NCBI GenBank assembly: GCA_023614405.1
Contig: CM042691.1
Coordinates: 182,254,427-182,318,426 of the forward strand
Length of the DNA: 64,000 bases
Source: Avena insularis
Taxonomy: Eukaryota; Streptophyta; Magnoliopsida; Poales; Poaceae
Reading direction: 5' to 3'
Shown piece by piece: positions 45,314-58,534 of this stretch (positions are counted from its first letter, which is position 1; every line of letters starts with the position of its first letter). The notes beneath the pieces are model-generated. The model was not told the origin of the DNA. It saw only the letters and a list, made by a program, of their open reading frames with translations, and did not search any database. A program made the translations under genes and the position numbers.

Positions 45314-46321
45314 CTAATCCTTCGACCATGAGATCATGTTAATCACCATCACCGGATGAGTGCTTTGATGACATAAACGCCACTTCTGAAACTGGGTGGT
45401 TATAAAGGTGGCATTGGGTATTCTGAAAGTATGTGTTGAAGCGCATGGATCAAGAGTGGGATTTGTCCAACCAAATGATGGATAGATATACTCTAGGCCC
45501 TCCCGGCGGAATGTCATCCAATTGGATTGCAAGAATGTTACTAGGTCACAAGGGATGCCATATCACGGAACGAGCAAAGAGTACTTATTGGTAACAAGGT
45601 AGAACTAGGTATGGAGGTACCGACGGTCGAACCTCGGATAAGTAAAGTATCGTGTGAAAAAGGGAATCAGTGTCGTATGTGAATGGTTCATTCAATCACG
45701 AAGTCATCATTGAATATGTGGGAGCCACTATGGATCTCCAGATCCCGCTATTGGTTAGTTATTGGAGAGGTGTCTCAATCATGTTTGCATAGTTCACGAA
45801 CCATAGGGTGACATATTTAAGGTTCGATGTTGTTAAGTAGATATGGAATATGAGTTGGAGACCGAATGCTGTTTGGAGTCTCGAATTGGATCAAGGACAT
45901 CACGAGGAGATCCAGAATGGTCCAGAGAATAAGATTCATATATGGAAAGTCAATTTTCGGGGTTCAGAAATGTTTTCGGTGTTTTGACCGGATGCTTCTA
46001 GAATGTTCTAGAGGGGCCACCAATAGGCCCACCATCCCATCCCAGGAGGGGCCACTTGGGCTGAGCCATGCCGCGGGGGGGGGGGGGGCTAGGTCCAGCT
46101 GCACCAAAGCCCAAGGGGCCAAACCGTCCACCAATGTATTGGGGCAGAACCCTAATAAGGAAACGGGGGAAACATGGGGGCAAGTTCCCCCCTCTCCCTC
46201 TTGTGAGCCGAGTTGGGGGAGGACTCGCCAAGGGCTGGGAACCCTGGCTGCCACCCCCTCTATATAAATAGGGGAGGGGAGGGCGCCACCCTTCTCCCTT
46301 GCTCCTAACCCTAGGCGCCAC
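45314..46321 (+). mobile_element. Angela/BARE-type 3' LTR, second piece
   Basis: It continues the LTR from 38685 with the characteristic CCAAATGATGGATAGATATA and GTCACAAGGGATGCC segments. A TATA box (CTATATAAATAGG, 46259-46271) lies near the end. A run of 13 or so G's is at 46075-46087. It ends at GCCAC (46317-46321), where the SIRE-like copia is inserted. Confidence 0.88.
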
Positions 46322-47166
46322 TGAAAGGACATTTACTATCATAATCACTTTCGGTGTTCGTTAACAACAAGTAGATATTTTACAATATGCTAATGTCTAC
46401 AGGTTGATATAATGAAAAGTGAAAAGGACCATTGACTTACGGAATTATTTCTGATCACATATGCAAGTTCCTGGAAACTCCAGACCGGAGTCTCCGGTCT
46501 GAGTGGACCGGAGTCTCCGGTGTGATCCGGAGTTTCCCAAGGAGTCACTAGAGGGGCTCCAAAATTCAGCCTGGGACTGTCTGTTGGGTGGTTCGGAGGT
46601 AGATCCGGAGACTGACCGAAGTCTCCGGTCCAAGCCTCAGAACGGAGTCTCCGGTGTGGCTGGACCGGAGTCTTCGATCCACTAGGTTCCCAGAGGCACA
46701 GGGACAATCTGATACGTGGTCCAGAGGCTGGTCTGAAGATTGGCCGGAGTCTCCGGTGTAGACCGGAGTCTCTGTTCTGCACACCGGAGTCTCCGGTCTG
46801 GCAGATCCTCCAACAATCAGAAAACGGTTCAGTGGAGGGGCTGCTTATAAATAGAGGACCTTATACCCTTCCTCCAGCTGCTCGACCCACTCAAGAAGAC
46901 CATCCCTATTTGAGCCACCAAACCAACGAGATCTCTTCATCCAACCATCCAAAGTCATTGATATTTGGAGAATCGAAGGAGGAGGCCTTGATCTACAGCT
47001 TCACCAAGAGAGATCTTCATTTCCCCCTCATTCACTTGAGGCCCCCCATGCTCTTAGAAGCTTGTCTTTGATTGTTTGACAACTTGCTTGTAGTTGGGAG
47101 CCTCCAATTAAGTTGTGGATGTGTTCCCCAAACTTGTTGTAAAGGTGTCTGCTTCCACCTCGAAGG
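46322..47166 (+). repeat. SIRE-like 5' LTR, first piece
   Basis: It carries a cluster of near-palindromes of the type CCGGAGTCTCCGG (about 46483-46800) just upstream of a TATA box (TTATAAATAGAGG, about 46844-46856). It is interrupted at GAAGG (47162-47166). Confidence 0.9.
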
Positions 47167-50100
47167 TGTCAACACCCGGATTTTTCAATCCTAGATGCTT
47201 GTTATGCCATACATCGCAATCCTAGGATTACCATTTTTGCGAGACATAACAGAATTGGATACCATAGTACATCATCCATTACAAATGATACATAAGTTCT
47301 TACACAAATAGGGATCTCATGATCCAGTTCTTAATACAACTTCAAGCAGCGAAATACGTAATAATAACGGTAGCGTAGGCGAAGCTCCATCTTCGGGGTC
47401 ACAGGCAATGCTGACAATGGGAGATGATCCTAGTTGTCGTAACCTCCCTGGGGTCCATCCTCCAGGTACTCCTCTTCATAGTCTGGCCATGGGAATGGCC
47501 AGGGACAAAGCCATGAGTACTCTTTAAGTACTTGCAAGCTAATACTAACAGATAAAGGGGTTTTTGGATAATAGGACACTAGGCTCTAGGGTTGTTTTGC
47601 AAAAGCCAGATTTATCTCTACTAAGTTCTAAAGCTAGTCACAATTTTATAACTCCTAGGTGGGATCTTATAACTCAGGTCACAACTCTGTTGTGGTCAAG
47701 TCAAAGTCTCAATTCATTTCCCAAGTCATTTTGAAAAGTCTGACGGGGGAACAGTATGGCCACTCCAACTGTCCATAACCGCGGACGCGGCTATTCGAAT
47801 AGTTTGACACGCTGCAGAGATTGTACACTTTCATCACAACATTCGATACATCTGTCAGGAACAAATACTGAATTCACCATACTCAGTATGCGGATAATCA
47901 ATCCAAACCTTTCAATTACACGCCCTAGTATAAGAACCTCTCCTGTGAGTTTGGCCTCCCAACCATGACCAACTGTCATCTTGGAGTCTTGCATGTGGAC
48001 AATCTTCACAAGGTAGCCTCAGCTCAGACCTTGGCCGTGAGGGAACTAATACTAAGGTATATAAGTTTCCAGTCAAGCCCTAACGAATATTTGGGTATTG
48101 TGGTTGTACGATAAAATTGGAATGGTATCGCATCCATACAACCATCAATTTTATAAAGTGCTAAGGCTCATGCCTCAACATTTTCATCACCAAAATCATC
48201 AAGTGTTCGGAAACACATGTCCAAAACATTTCAATAGAATGATCCATCATTCCAAGGTTTTCATAACCATTTTTCCACCAAGTAAACCCATCTAAAGTTG
48301 ATCAAGTTTTATGCTTAGCACTAGCATCTACAGGTGGGGGTAGTACAAATGAGGGGTGGTAAACTAGTGGAGTTTCAACTAAGTACAACCTTATATCTTA
48401 GGATGATATCAAGGTTTCTAAATTAGGACAAATTTTATGCTCTTTATGCAACCTTCAGAATCTTTCTAGCATCTACAAGTCACTTAAGTCAACTCTAAGT
48501 TAAAGCTTTGATAAAGAAATAAAGTAAGAAGCTTGCAAATAAAACTAGGATTGGTTTATCAAGTGGGTATGATCACATATGCTTAAGGCATATAGTAGGC
48601 ATAGTAACAAGCAAGTATTTGCTTGCACAAAATCAGTATAAGCTTGCTAAATTGCAAGTGTTAGCTTGCATAGGTCAACTTGATTTGTAAGGCTTGCTAA
48701 AGTAGAATGTCTTGCAAGTTTTAGCTTGCATTGGTATACTATCAGCTTGCCTTGTGCAGAGCAGTGGTTGAAGTTCTCCTCGGCTTCTTCTTCATAGTAT
48801 CCTCCTTCCTCCTCGTATCCTTGGTCGGTACTAGCGTCTATGAATAAATACGAGGTACACAATCACCAAACAATACTTAACTACTTGCAATCATCACACA
48901 CAAGGGTCCTATAGATGATCTAGCATCATCTCTGACATTACAAGGTTAAGGCTTGATTTAATTCCTTTTATTTTTAGCAAAGTAATTTCTACTCATTGAT
49001 AAACTACTTAAGATTTAATATTCTCCAAACCAAACATGGGATCATGTTGACACATGTCATCACCACATATTGTAGTCCATGGGAATGTGATTTAAAGTGG
49101 TGGCACAATTTAATAAGGTTTTACCCTTTTTTCTAATTAATTAAAGTGGCTAGAAATGCCTATGTAGCATTCTTTTATTACTTGAACATTACTTCTACAA
49201 GTAAACCTATATATTTTTATATATTATGAAAGGTATGGTTAAATGTGATTTTTGAGAGTTGGAATCAACTCAAAAGCTATTATGGTTTAAATTTGAAAAA
49301 AATTTGAATGCAGAAAAGCTTCTGCCTTGTTATTTTTAATAAGGATGATCTACAGATCCAAATGACTTGAATCCAACGGGCTTGGATTCAGCATTCGCAG
49401 ACCTTTCCAACAAAATGGGTTTCATTCAAATTGGTGCACTGAATCGATCTGGGTTGATTTTTGAAGTTGGGTATAGAAGTGTGTTTGAATTGAAATGTAA
49501 AAAGATTAATTCAAATCACTGGGCTGCGCGGGAAAAGTTAACGGGCCGGCCTGCTAAGCGCAGTGCTCCCGTGGGCTGCTTAAGTGGGTGTCCCCACTCG
49601 TCAGTGACACGGGGCTGGGCGAAGCGGTATAGGGCAACGTGGGTCGTTCGATCTGATTCTAATCCAACGGCTGGGAGTCATTATCGACGCGAGACAACTC
49701 CGGCTAGAACGAAACCTAGCGTGGCCAGTGGGGGGTGCTGGGGGCTCACCGGGGTACGGGCGAGGGTCGGCGAGGCGGGTGAATGACGAAGTCGACGACG
49801 GCGAACTCATGGGTGGTCGCGGCAGCTCCTGGGGTGGACGAAATCGATGGCGCCCTTCTTCTCCAGAGGCGGCGGGCTCCGGTGAAATTCCGGTGATGTG
49901 ATGCTCGCCTTGCTCTGGGAACGGTGTGGCACGATCAGTGAGAAGAGGTGAGTGAGATGGTGTGAAGAAATCTAGCGGGGGTGGCCTCTATTTATAGTCG
50001 AGCGAGGGGACCGAAGGGGCGCAAGGTGAGCTCATCGGGGGCGATGTTACAGGCGGCTATTGGCATGGGCAAGGGTAGGGGACGGTGTGGTGTCTCCTGG

Positions 50101-51264
50101 CGATGCTCAACGACATGGTTTCGAGGCATGGGGCGGTGCGGTTTGGTCTGGAACGGGCGATGCTCTACGCGGCAGAGGCGGCGTCTTCGACGGCGAGTGG
50201 TGGCTATGCGTCATGGGGCGGCGAACGGGGATGTCTAGCGGTCTCCTGGGTCGGTGGGGATTGTGTATGCACGCGGCGAGGGCGGCGCGCGGTCTATGGG
50301 CTTTGGTCGAGGGTGGTGCTCTCGCGCACGCTCGGCATGGTCTCTGGCGGTCTGGGCGCGGTTCGTGCGCGTGGTCCAGGGCTTGGTAAGGCTCGAGCAG
50401 TGGACAGGGAGTGGCGGTGGACGGTGGGCTGCCTCCCAGACAGCTGGCTAGGCTTGCTGCTGCTCCTAGCTTGCTATCGACTATGGGGTGGCAAGGGTGT
50501 GCTCGGCTGTTCACCATTGATGGCAATGGCAAGCTCATAGTGGTGCTAGTGGTTGGTTAATCTTGCTAGGTGATCTACTCAGCTGGTTGTGAGCTAAATG
50601 GGGAACCGGTTAGGCAAGAATCACTGCTCACAATAGTGTTTGATGTTTGTTTGATTTGTGTCTGCAACCTGTTTGATGAAATAGCCGCATGAAATCAAGT
50701 TTTGAATTTTGAAAAGATTTTTGGTGGGTTTTCTAGATTGGTGCTGGTGAGTCTGCGGATGCTTGGGTTTTGAAAGTTGAGCTTGTTTGAGTGGTTTTTG
50801 AAAAAGTGGGATCTTCCCATATGATAAAGATTCAATTTTGAATTGTCATTTAAACTATGCATTTGAAAGTTTCTGGATGATCACAAAGTGGGCCTTGATA
50901 CTTTGTTATGAGTACATTCAAGGGGTGCAAAGATCCAGAAAGGTTTGTGTTAGATTTTGAAAGTTTGAGACAGCCAAAGTAGGCATGAGAGTTAAATTGG
51001 TCAAAGTGACCATTCATTTAATATATGTGTTTTGATTTACTTGTCTTTAGGAAAAGTTTGGGAAATGTTTTAGATGATGTTTATTTCACCTAAGAAACAT
51101 TTTACAAGCAAAGAAACAAACAAACAAGGTGGTTTAAAAGAATTTCAAAATCAATGCATACACATATGCATGCATTCATAATTTTATTTAGAAAAGTTTT
51201 TGTTAACCCTAAATTTGATGATTAGAGTTTGATGATCCAAGCTTAGTATTTTTGGGATGTTACA
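47167..51264 (-). mobile_element. Solo gypsy LTR, minus orientation
   Basis: On the minus strand it begins TGTAACATCCCAAAAATAC (from 51264) and ends CCGGGTGTTGACA (47167). The 5-bp duplication GAAGG is at 47162-47166 and 51265-51269. No internal region or second LTR is present, so it is a solo LTR left by LTR-LTR recombination. The phrase GTCCATAACCGCGGAC (47771) is shared with the chromovirus LTRs (20301, 30242), so the families are related. It has a GC-rich middle (49520-50540), where predicted ORFs on both strands are unsupported. A run of AGCTTGCA-like short repeats lies at 48600-48745. Confidence 0.88.
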
Positions 51265-51269
51265 GAAGG

Positions 51270-51655
51270 TTGCTAATATAGTGGAAGAGGTGAATCGAAC
51301 CCTTTGGGGGTGAGGTTGATCAGAGAACAAGGGAGGCCTCTCGTGGCGTTGGTGGTTCGAAACCACCCCCTACCCAAACGTAGACGTACTTCCCCTCAAA
51401 AGGAAGGAACTATAGGAAACAAACCCTCTTGTATCCGCGCTCCACTTTAGTTACTTCTATCCTTTACCGCACTTTACTTTACTTGTTCTTTCTTAGTGTT
51501 TGTACTAGTTTGTGCTAGTTTGACATATAGGTAAATTCACCTTAGTTGCATAATCTAGAGAATTTACCTTTCTTGTCAAACCCTAATTTGAAAAAGAGTA
51601 ATATTTGAAGTAGCACCTATTCACCCCCCCTCTAGGTGCCCATTCAATCCTTTCA
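51270..51655 (+). repeat. SIRE-like 5' LTR, second piece
   Basis: It matches 61391-61774 of the 3' LTR and ends CAATCCTTTCA directly before the primer-binding site. Confidence 0.9.
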
Positions 51656-51657
51656 AT

Positions 51658-51670
51658 TGGTATTAGAGCC
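51658..51670 (+). promoter_or_regulatory. SIRE-like primer-binding site
   Basis: TGGTATTAGAGCC is an initiator-Met type site with one change, three bases after the LTR end. Confidence 0.88.
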
Positions 51671-51706
51671 TCGACTATTTATTCAGGCTTTACCGCCTAA
51701 GAGTAT

Positions 51707-54196
51707 ATGGCCGGTATCATCTTAGGGGAAGGTGATGGTGAGCCTACCAACACGGTGACCATGGAGGATCTCAATAACTTGGAAACAAGATTGAGCTCCA
51801 CCTTGGGCAATGAGATCAAACTATTGCACAAGTTACTTGAGCAACTTGTTAAAGATAAAGGTGACTCATCATCCCCTTCTCCTAAAGAGGTAGCTCCATC
51901 ATTACCAAAGGTGAATGCCCCGACATCACCCGTGGTTGTGGAGGTGGGGGACAATCCAAACAACACTAATTCTTCCAAAAAAAGGGATAGTCGGAAGGGA
52001 GAGCACCATGAGTCTCAAGGATGGCACTCTCTTGACTCCCCAATTACTCACCCTCATATAAACAACAGAGAAGACCCACCAAAGCTAGCTGCATCTACTT
52101 TTGCTCAATGGCAATCACTAATGAAATATCATGTGTGTAGCTCTTGTATTGAGTTATGGAACATCACTGAAGAAGGACTCCATATTGGGATCCAACCAAC
52201 TCGACTATAATAGAACTTATCAATAGTCAACTCAATGCCACCACCTTGAACATGATACAACAAGGATTGGGTGAAAAAGATTACCCTCACATTGAGCACC
52301 TCAACACCGCCAAAGAAACTTGGGATGCTCTCACAGAGTTGTATGTTGGAAATGAGAGCATGAGAAGGAACCAATATGATGCACTAAGCAATGAAGCTAA
52401 AGGCTTATATATGAAGGATGGTGAAGATCATGAAGACATGTATCGTAGGCTCAAGTCCACCTCCACCGCCTTTAGGAATGTGGGTGCCTCACATGTGGAT
52501 GATGCTTGAATAAAAAGGAAATATGTGAGTGCACTCATGCCTTTTGAGCCTACCGACTTGAAGAGCCTACAAGGAAGACACAACTCCCACCTCATGACCT
52601 CCAATGAAGTTATGCAAGAGATGGACTCTTTCAAGGTGACACCAAGAATGCCAAAGATGCCCGTGCTCGAGCCCTTGGAATGAGCAATGGTGTCAACCTT
52701 GCATTAAAGGCCAAAGTTGTGGATCATGTGGATGAAGATGATAGTGATGAAGTCTTATCCATGAGCCATCCAGAGATGTCAAGATTTCTCATGGTGAATA
52801 AATGGACTTCTATGCAAAGAACTTTTGGAAAGATCCCGCCAAGGCCAAGATGAAAATTCAACGAAGAAGCAACCCAAATGGTAGAAGAGACAATGTCACT
52901 AAATTGAGAACTTGCTTCAATTGTGGTGACTGCTATCACTTTGTGGCGGGTTGTCCCTACGATAAGAGAGAAGATAATGGGCGTAAACTTTTGTTGAAGA
53001 AAACTTCCAAATATCCTTACAAGAAACCCTTCATCAAGAATAATCCCATCAACAAGAAGTCAGGTGAAATTATCCTCATGAAGAATTATCCTCCGACAAT
53101 TAAGATGATGAAGAGGAAACATCAAGTGGTGTGGCTGCTCTTGCCATTACTTCTACTCCCACATTCTCCCTCTTCGACTCTCCAAATTAGAATATCTCCA
53201 ACAAGAATGTCACTTACCTTATGGCTAGAGAAATGGAGGTATCTTCATCATCACACCCCTCCCTCTTGATTAATGATGAAATTGATGATGAGATGTCTCT
53301 TGAGGTCAAAAAGTAAATAATTTCTTTTGATGAGTTCATGAATAACTTGCAAGGGGAACACAAGAGACATTTTGTGGACCTCTTAGATCAACTTTCCCAC
53401 ACACAAGAGCTTCTTGATGAGATATTTAAACTGAGGAGAGAACACATGATTGAGGTAGAAGCCCTAAATAATTATCTAGAAGAAGAACAAGAGACTAGGA
53501 TGTCCCTTGAACTAAAACTTGAAGGGCTAATGACCTAATTGTTAATAGACTCGTTAAGGAACGAGACCATGCTATTGCTAAATAAAAAAGGGCTAAAAAG
53601 GACAAGATTGAGTTTGGTGTTGTTCATGAATAACTTTCCGAGGACTTTAGGTTGCTTGACAAGGATCACAAGTCTTTGAAAAGTGAACTCTTGTCACTCA
53701 CAAAGTCCCATGAAAGCTTCAAACTCAATTGACCAATATTCCTTCATCTAGTAATTTCATTCCTTCTAGTAGTACAAATATTCTTGAATAAAATGCTAGG
53801 TTGAAGGGGGAGCTAGCTAAGGACACCTTTCCAAAAGAAAACAAGTCCATTTATGACTTCTTGAGTAAGCAAAGGTTAAATGGTGAGAAAGGGGGCATTG
53901 GATTTGTCTCCAAAGCCAAGAAGAAGAAGAACAACAACAAGAAGAAGGCCAATCCCGCACAAGAAAAAGACAAGGCCATTGTGGGGAGTAAGACCACAAG
54001 TGCCAAAACTATGTCTCATGATGATTTTGCGGGAAGTGGTAACCCTCACTATGTTTTAATGTGCGATTATTATGGTGATGTGTATGCACAATATGTTGGC
54101 CCATTTGATGGGTATATTGCTTGGACTATTTGGGTTCCCAAGACCCTTGTTTCTAACAAAAGAGGACCCATTGAAAAATGGGTAACTAAAAACTAG
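51707..54196 (+). pseudogene. SIRE-like copia gag
   Basis: It starts MAGIILGEGDGE at 51707. A copia gag (UBN2-type) core follows: FAQWQSLMKYHVCSSCIELW, then after a frame break ETWDALTELYVG and YRRLKSTSTAFRN (52246-52509, ending in a TGA). A CCHC zinc knuckle, CFNCGDCYHFVAGC, is at about 52915-52956. Downstream is a Glu-rich coiled-coil segment (53338-53538; ELLDEIFKLRRE, YLEEEQETRMSLE) and a Lys/Asn-rich linker (53920-53960). A long gag with a coiled coil after the knuckle is usual in the SIRE lineage. At least four stops or frameshifts interrupt it. Confidence 0.85.
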
Positions 54197-57100
54197 CTTG
54201 ATCGTTTGTATACTTATGCTTCCGAAGGGTCAAAGTGGGTGCTTGATAGTGGATGCACAAGTCATATGACCGGAAGCGCATCTATTGTTAAGTAGTTGAC
54301 ACCAAATGATGATCAAATATTCGTGACATATGCCGACAAGTCTAAATCTAAGGTAATCGGTTTTGGCAAGGTTGTGGTTTCCCACGACATGACACTCGTG
54401 GACGTCATGCTTGTTGAGACCCTTGGATATAATTTACTTTTTGTCGTGTTCTTGGAAAGATGGGCTTTACCGTCTTTATTGATAGTGATATTGTGGTCCT
54501 CATGTGGAGCAAGTCTCTCAAGGTTGCTTTTGTTGGGTACGTCGAAAATGACTTGTACGTGGTGGACTTTTCGGGGCAAACCACTACAAGTGTGATGTGC
54601 TTATTTGGAAAGGTTGATGTGGGTTGGTTATGGCATCGCCGACTAGCCCATGTCAACATGAGAACTTTGGAAAGTCTTCACAAGGATAGCCATATTGTTG
54701 GACTAAAATAAAATGTTTGCTTTGCCAAAGATCATGTTTGTAGGGCCTGTGTTGAAGGAAATATGCATGATTCTCCCCACAAGCTGAACAACTATGTAAA
54801 GTCCAAGAGGATCCTAGAGCTCCTTCATGTGTATCTATTTGGTCCTCCATCTCATGCAAGCCTTGGTGGGAAGGAATATTGTTTGGTGATTGTTGCTGAC
54901 TATTCAAGATACACATGGGTATATTTCTTCAAGCTGAAAAGTGAGACCCAAGAGAACTTCATAGACTTTGTCAACATGGTTCAATGTCCCTGTGTTGATT
55001 ATAAGGAGTGACAACACCACCAAATTCAAGAACTACACCTTGAATGTATTTCTTAGTGATGAGGGGATAGAACACCAATATTCTGCAGCATATACCCTTC
55101 AATAAAATGGTGTAGCCGAGAGGAAGAACCGGACTCTTATTGATATGGCAAGGACCATGTTGGCGGAGTTTAAATCTCCATATAATATTTTGGCCAAAGA
55201 AACTCCACCGCGTGCCATGCATCAAACCGGCTCTACCTCCACAAGAAATTGATCAAGACTCCATATGAAATACTTACCACTAACAAGCCCAACATATCTT
55301 ACTTCCGGGTGTTCGGTTGTAAGTGTTTCTATCTAAAAAAGGGTGCTCGTTTGTCCAAATTCGATTCCAAAGCATTAGAGGATATTTTTGTTGGCTATGG
55401 TCTCGAATCCCACACTTATAGAATCTATAATAAGCTCTCTGGAGATGTCATTGAATCTGGTAGTGTGGTTTTCAAAGAATATGATGGTCCCCAAGGGGTG
55501 CGTGTTGATGCTTGTGATGCAGATGATGAAATGCCTCAGGATGCCATAGGAAGAATGGGTGTGGGATTTATCCGCCCTGTTGAGGAACCCCTTATGGCCG
55601 ATCGAGAAGAACTATGCTCTACTCAAGTGGAGCCCTCATCTTCACAGGAACAATAAGCTCCCTCTATCGAGGAGGACAATGACCCAAGCCAAAGAAAAGC
55701 TATGGACCCTCAACATGTTGATCAGGGAGATACCTCTAGTAAGGAGGAGCTTGAGTCACCATTCTCCAGAATATCAAGTGCTACTCGGTCTATTACACAA
55801 GGAAGATCTATACAATCTGCCGTGAGAGCAGCACAACTCCAGTCTAGTAGTGTGCCTATACAAGACCAAGGTCAATCTTTGCCTCTTAATGAAGAGAATA
55901 TTTCCAATAATGATCAAGGTTAAGTTGATGATCAAGATGAGGACCAAAATGATAAAGAGATCCCCCCAAGAATAAACAAGGAGATCGAAACTCGTCGCAA
56001 AGCTAGAATGCATAGAATGTTGGAATTGAGAGACCACTCTCTAGAGAATGTGATTGGAGATGTAAGGAGAGGAATGTCCGCAAGAGCACAATTGAAGAGG
56101 TTTAGTGAACACCAATCACACATCTCCATGATAAAACCTAAGAAAGTATGGGAAGCTCTTGAAGATTCGGATTGGTTGGAAGCAATGCACAAAGAGCTCA
56201 ACAACTTTGGGAGAAACAAAGTTTGGAAGTTAGTTGAGAAGCCAAAGGATTTCCTCAACGTCATAGGCACCAAGTGGATATTCAAGAACAAGCAAGATGA
56301 GGATGGAATTGTTGTAAGGAACAAGGCAAGATTGGTTGCACAAGGGTGCTCTCAAATTGAAGGCATTGATTATGGAGAGACATATGCACCCATGGCTCGC
56401 CTTGAGTCCATTCGTATCCTTCTTGCTTATGCGTCACGTCATAAGTTTAAGTTGCAACAAATGGATGTAGAAAGTGCATTTCTTAATGGTCCATTGAATG
56501 AGTTGGTATATGTAAAGCAACCTCCAGGATTTGAGGATCCCAACTTCCCAAACCATGTCTACAAACTTGATAAGACGCTCTATGGGCTCAAACAAGCCCC
56601 ACGCACATGGTATGAGAAACTTAGAGAGTTGTTGTTTGACCGTGGGTTTGAGGTTCGAAAAATCTATCCCACTCTTTTTACTAAGAAAGTCAATGGGGGA
56701 GCTTTTTGTATGCCAAATATATGTTGATGATATTATCTTTGGCTCATCTAACGAAGCTTTTAATGATGAATTCTCAAAGATTATGACTAATAGGTTCTGG
56801 ATGTCTATGATGGGGGAGTTGAGAGTATTTCTTGGTTTTGAGATCAAGCAAGTAAGAGGAGTAACATTCTTCAACCAAGGAAAGTATACTCAAGATATGC
56901 TCAAAAGATTTAACATGAATGATTTAAATGGAGATCCTACCCCCATGGCAACAAAGACTCATCTTGAACTAAATCCAAATGGTAAATATGTGGATCAAAA
57001 GGTATACCGGTCTATGATTGGTTCTTTGCTTTACCTTTGTGCATCTAGATCCAATATTGTGTTGAGTGTAGGAGTGCGTGCAAGATATCAAGCGACTCCT

Positions 57101-57660
57101 AAAGAAATCCATTTAATGGCGGTCAAGAGAATCTTTCGATATTTGGTTCATACTCCACACTATGGTATTTGGTATCCTCGAGGCTCAACATTTGCTCTTT
57201 TTGGATACTCGGACTCGGATTGGGCAGGGGATAAGGATGATAGAAAATCAACCTCTGGGGCTTGAAAATTCCTAGGTAGGTCCTTGGTGTGTTGGTCTTC
57301 TAAGAAGAAAAATTGTATATCTCTCTCCACAGCTGAAGCCGAGTATGTCTCAGCTGCTAGTGCTTGTACTCAATTGCTATGGATGAGGCAAACTTTAAAG
57401 GAATACGGTGTCCATTGTGACAAAGTTCCTCTTCTATGTGACAATAAAAGTGCTATCAAGATTGCCTACAACACGGTGGATCACACAAGGACCAAGCATA
57501 TTGAGATTCGTCATCACTTTATTAGAGATCATGTTTCTCGAGGAGATATTGGGCTATCTTATGTGTCAACCAAAGACGAACTTGCCGACATATTCACGAA
57601 GCCACTTGATGAAGCAAGGTTTTTTTATTTGAGGAATGAACTAAATATCATAGATTCAAG
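54197..57660 (+). pseudogene. SIRE-like copia pol: protease, integrase, RT, RNase H
   Basis: The protease motif WVLDSGCTSHMTG is at 54236-54274. The integrase HHCC region is at about 54630-54775 (HRRLAHVN, CRACVEGNMH) and its first catalytic Asp lies in VADYSRYTW (about 54892). A conserved FRVFGCKCF and FVGYGLESHTYRIYN segment follows (55249-55656). Reverse transcriptase runs from TKWIFKNKQDEDG (56270), through AFLNGPLNELVYVKQPPGF and LYGLKQAPRTWY, to the active site YVDDIIFGS (56720-56746). A +1 frameshift in a G run near 56696 comes just before it. RNase H follows: SDSDWAGDKDDRKSTSG, an in-frame TGA at 57263-57265, then STAEAEYVSAASA and TKHIEIRHHFIRDHV. Several further stops occur in integrase. 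Confidence 0.92.
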
Positions 57661-58534
57661 GAGCTTGACTTTATCACCTTGCATACTCACCTATGTCTTG
57701 AATCTTATTTGGTTTAGGTGCAGGCATGGAGATAGGGGGAGTGTGGTCCTAATACATTGGGCTATCCCTCCCCCCATAATGCCAAAATTAAGAAATTCAA
57801 TTCTCTTAATATCATTTTGTGATATGTGAGCTTCATTGATGAGTAGTGGCCATGAACCCAAGGATAATTCTTCGCGGTGTCATGCCACAAACTCTTACAT
57901 GGTGGCCTCGGCCACCGCCCTCTTCTTACTGAAGAATTGGTACTTGGTTCGTGTCTATTTGGAGCTTTCTTGAATATTTTAGTGGATTTCTATGGTTCTT
58001 CTTGATTCTTCACAGTGTGTCATCTTAACCCAATCCTATACCTTGTATTAAAACACACACTCTCTCTCATATATGTCCCCAAACACAAAACCTGGTGTTT
58101 TTGGTCAAGGAGGACTGGAGTCTCCGATGTGCTCACACCGGAGTCTCCGGTCCAGACGGTTTTCGGGCCACTTAAGGGAGGTCGGGGTGAACTGAAACAG
58201 GAAGTTTCATTCATCCACCTCGAGCTCCCCTCTCAACCCTGTCGCCTCCTAGTCTAAAACTCCTCCCAGAGGTCAATAAGCCCCCGGGATCCGCCACGCC
58301 ACCGGCCAGCCTCCTCCCTTCCACCATTAGGTCATTCCCACCGGTGGAATCGATCCCATGGACAGATCTGGTACCTCTCCTCCTCTTTTTCACCTAGGGT
58401 TCATGCCCTAGCCTCTCGACCGAAGATTCCGGACCCTAGGGCCGGAGACTCCGGTCTACGCCAGAGACTTTGGTCCTCAGGATCAGAGACTCCGGTCTGA
58501 GCCGGAAACTCCAGTGTGAACTGCGGAGACTCTG
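57661..58534 (+). other. Spacer between pol and the third ORF
   Basis: A purine-rich ATAGGGGGAGTG (57733-57744) resembles an internal polypurine tract. A second cluster of CCGGAGTCTCCGG-like motifs (about 58106-58160 and 58440-58540) echoes the one in the LTRs. No long frame is supported. Confidence 0.6.

Noticed and set aside
45866..46348. Overlapping ORFs on both strands near the G run
   Set aside because: They fall within the Angela/BARE LTR transcribed region and have no domain signal.
49367..49786. Possible host protein of 139 residues
   Set aside because: It lies inside the solo LTR, has no recognisable domain and is low-complexity toward its end.
50085..50540. Long GC-rich ORFs on both strands
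   Set aside because: They lie in the GC-rich middle of a solo gypsy LTR; composition alone explains the open frames.
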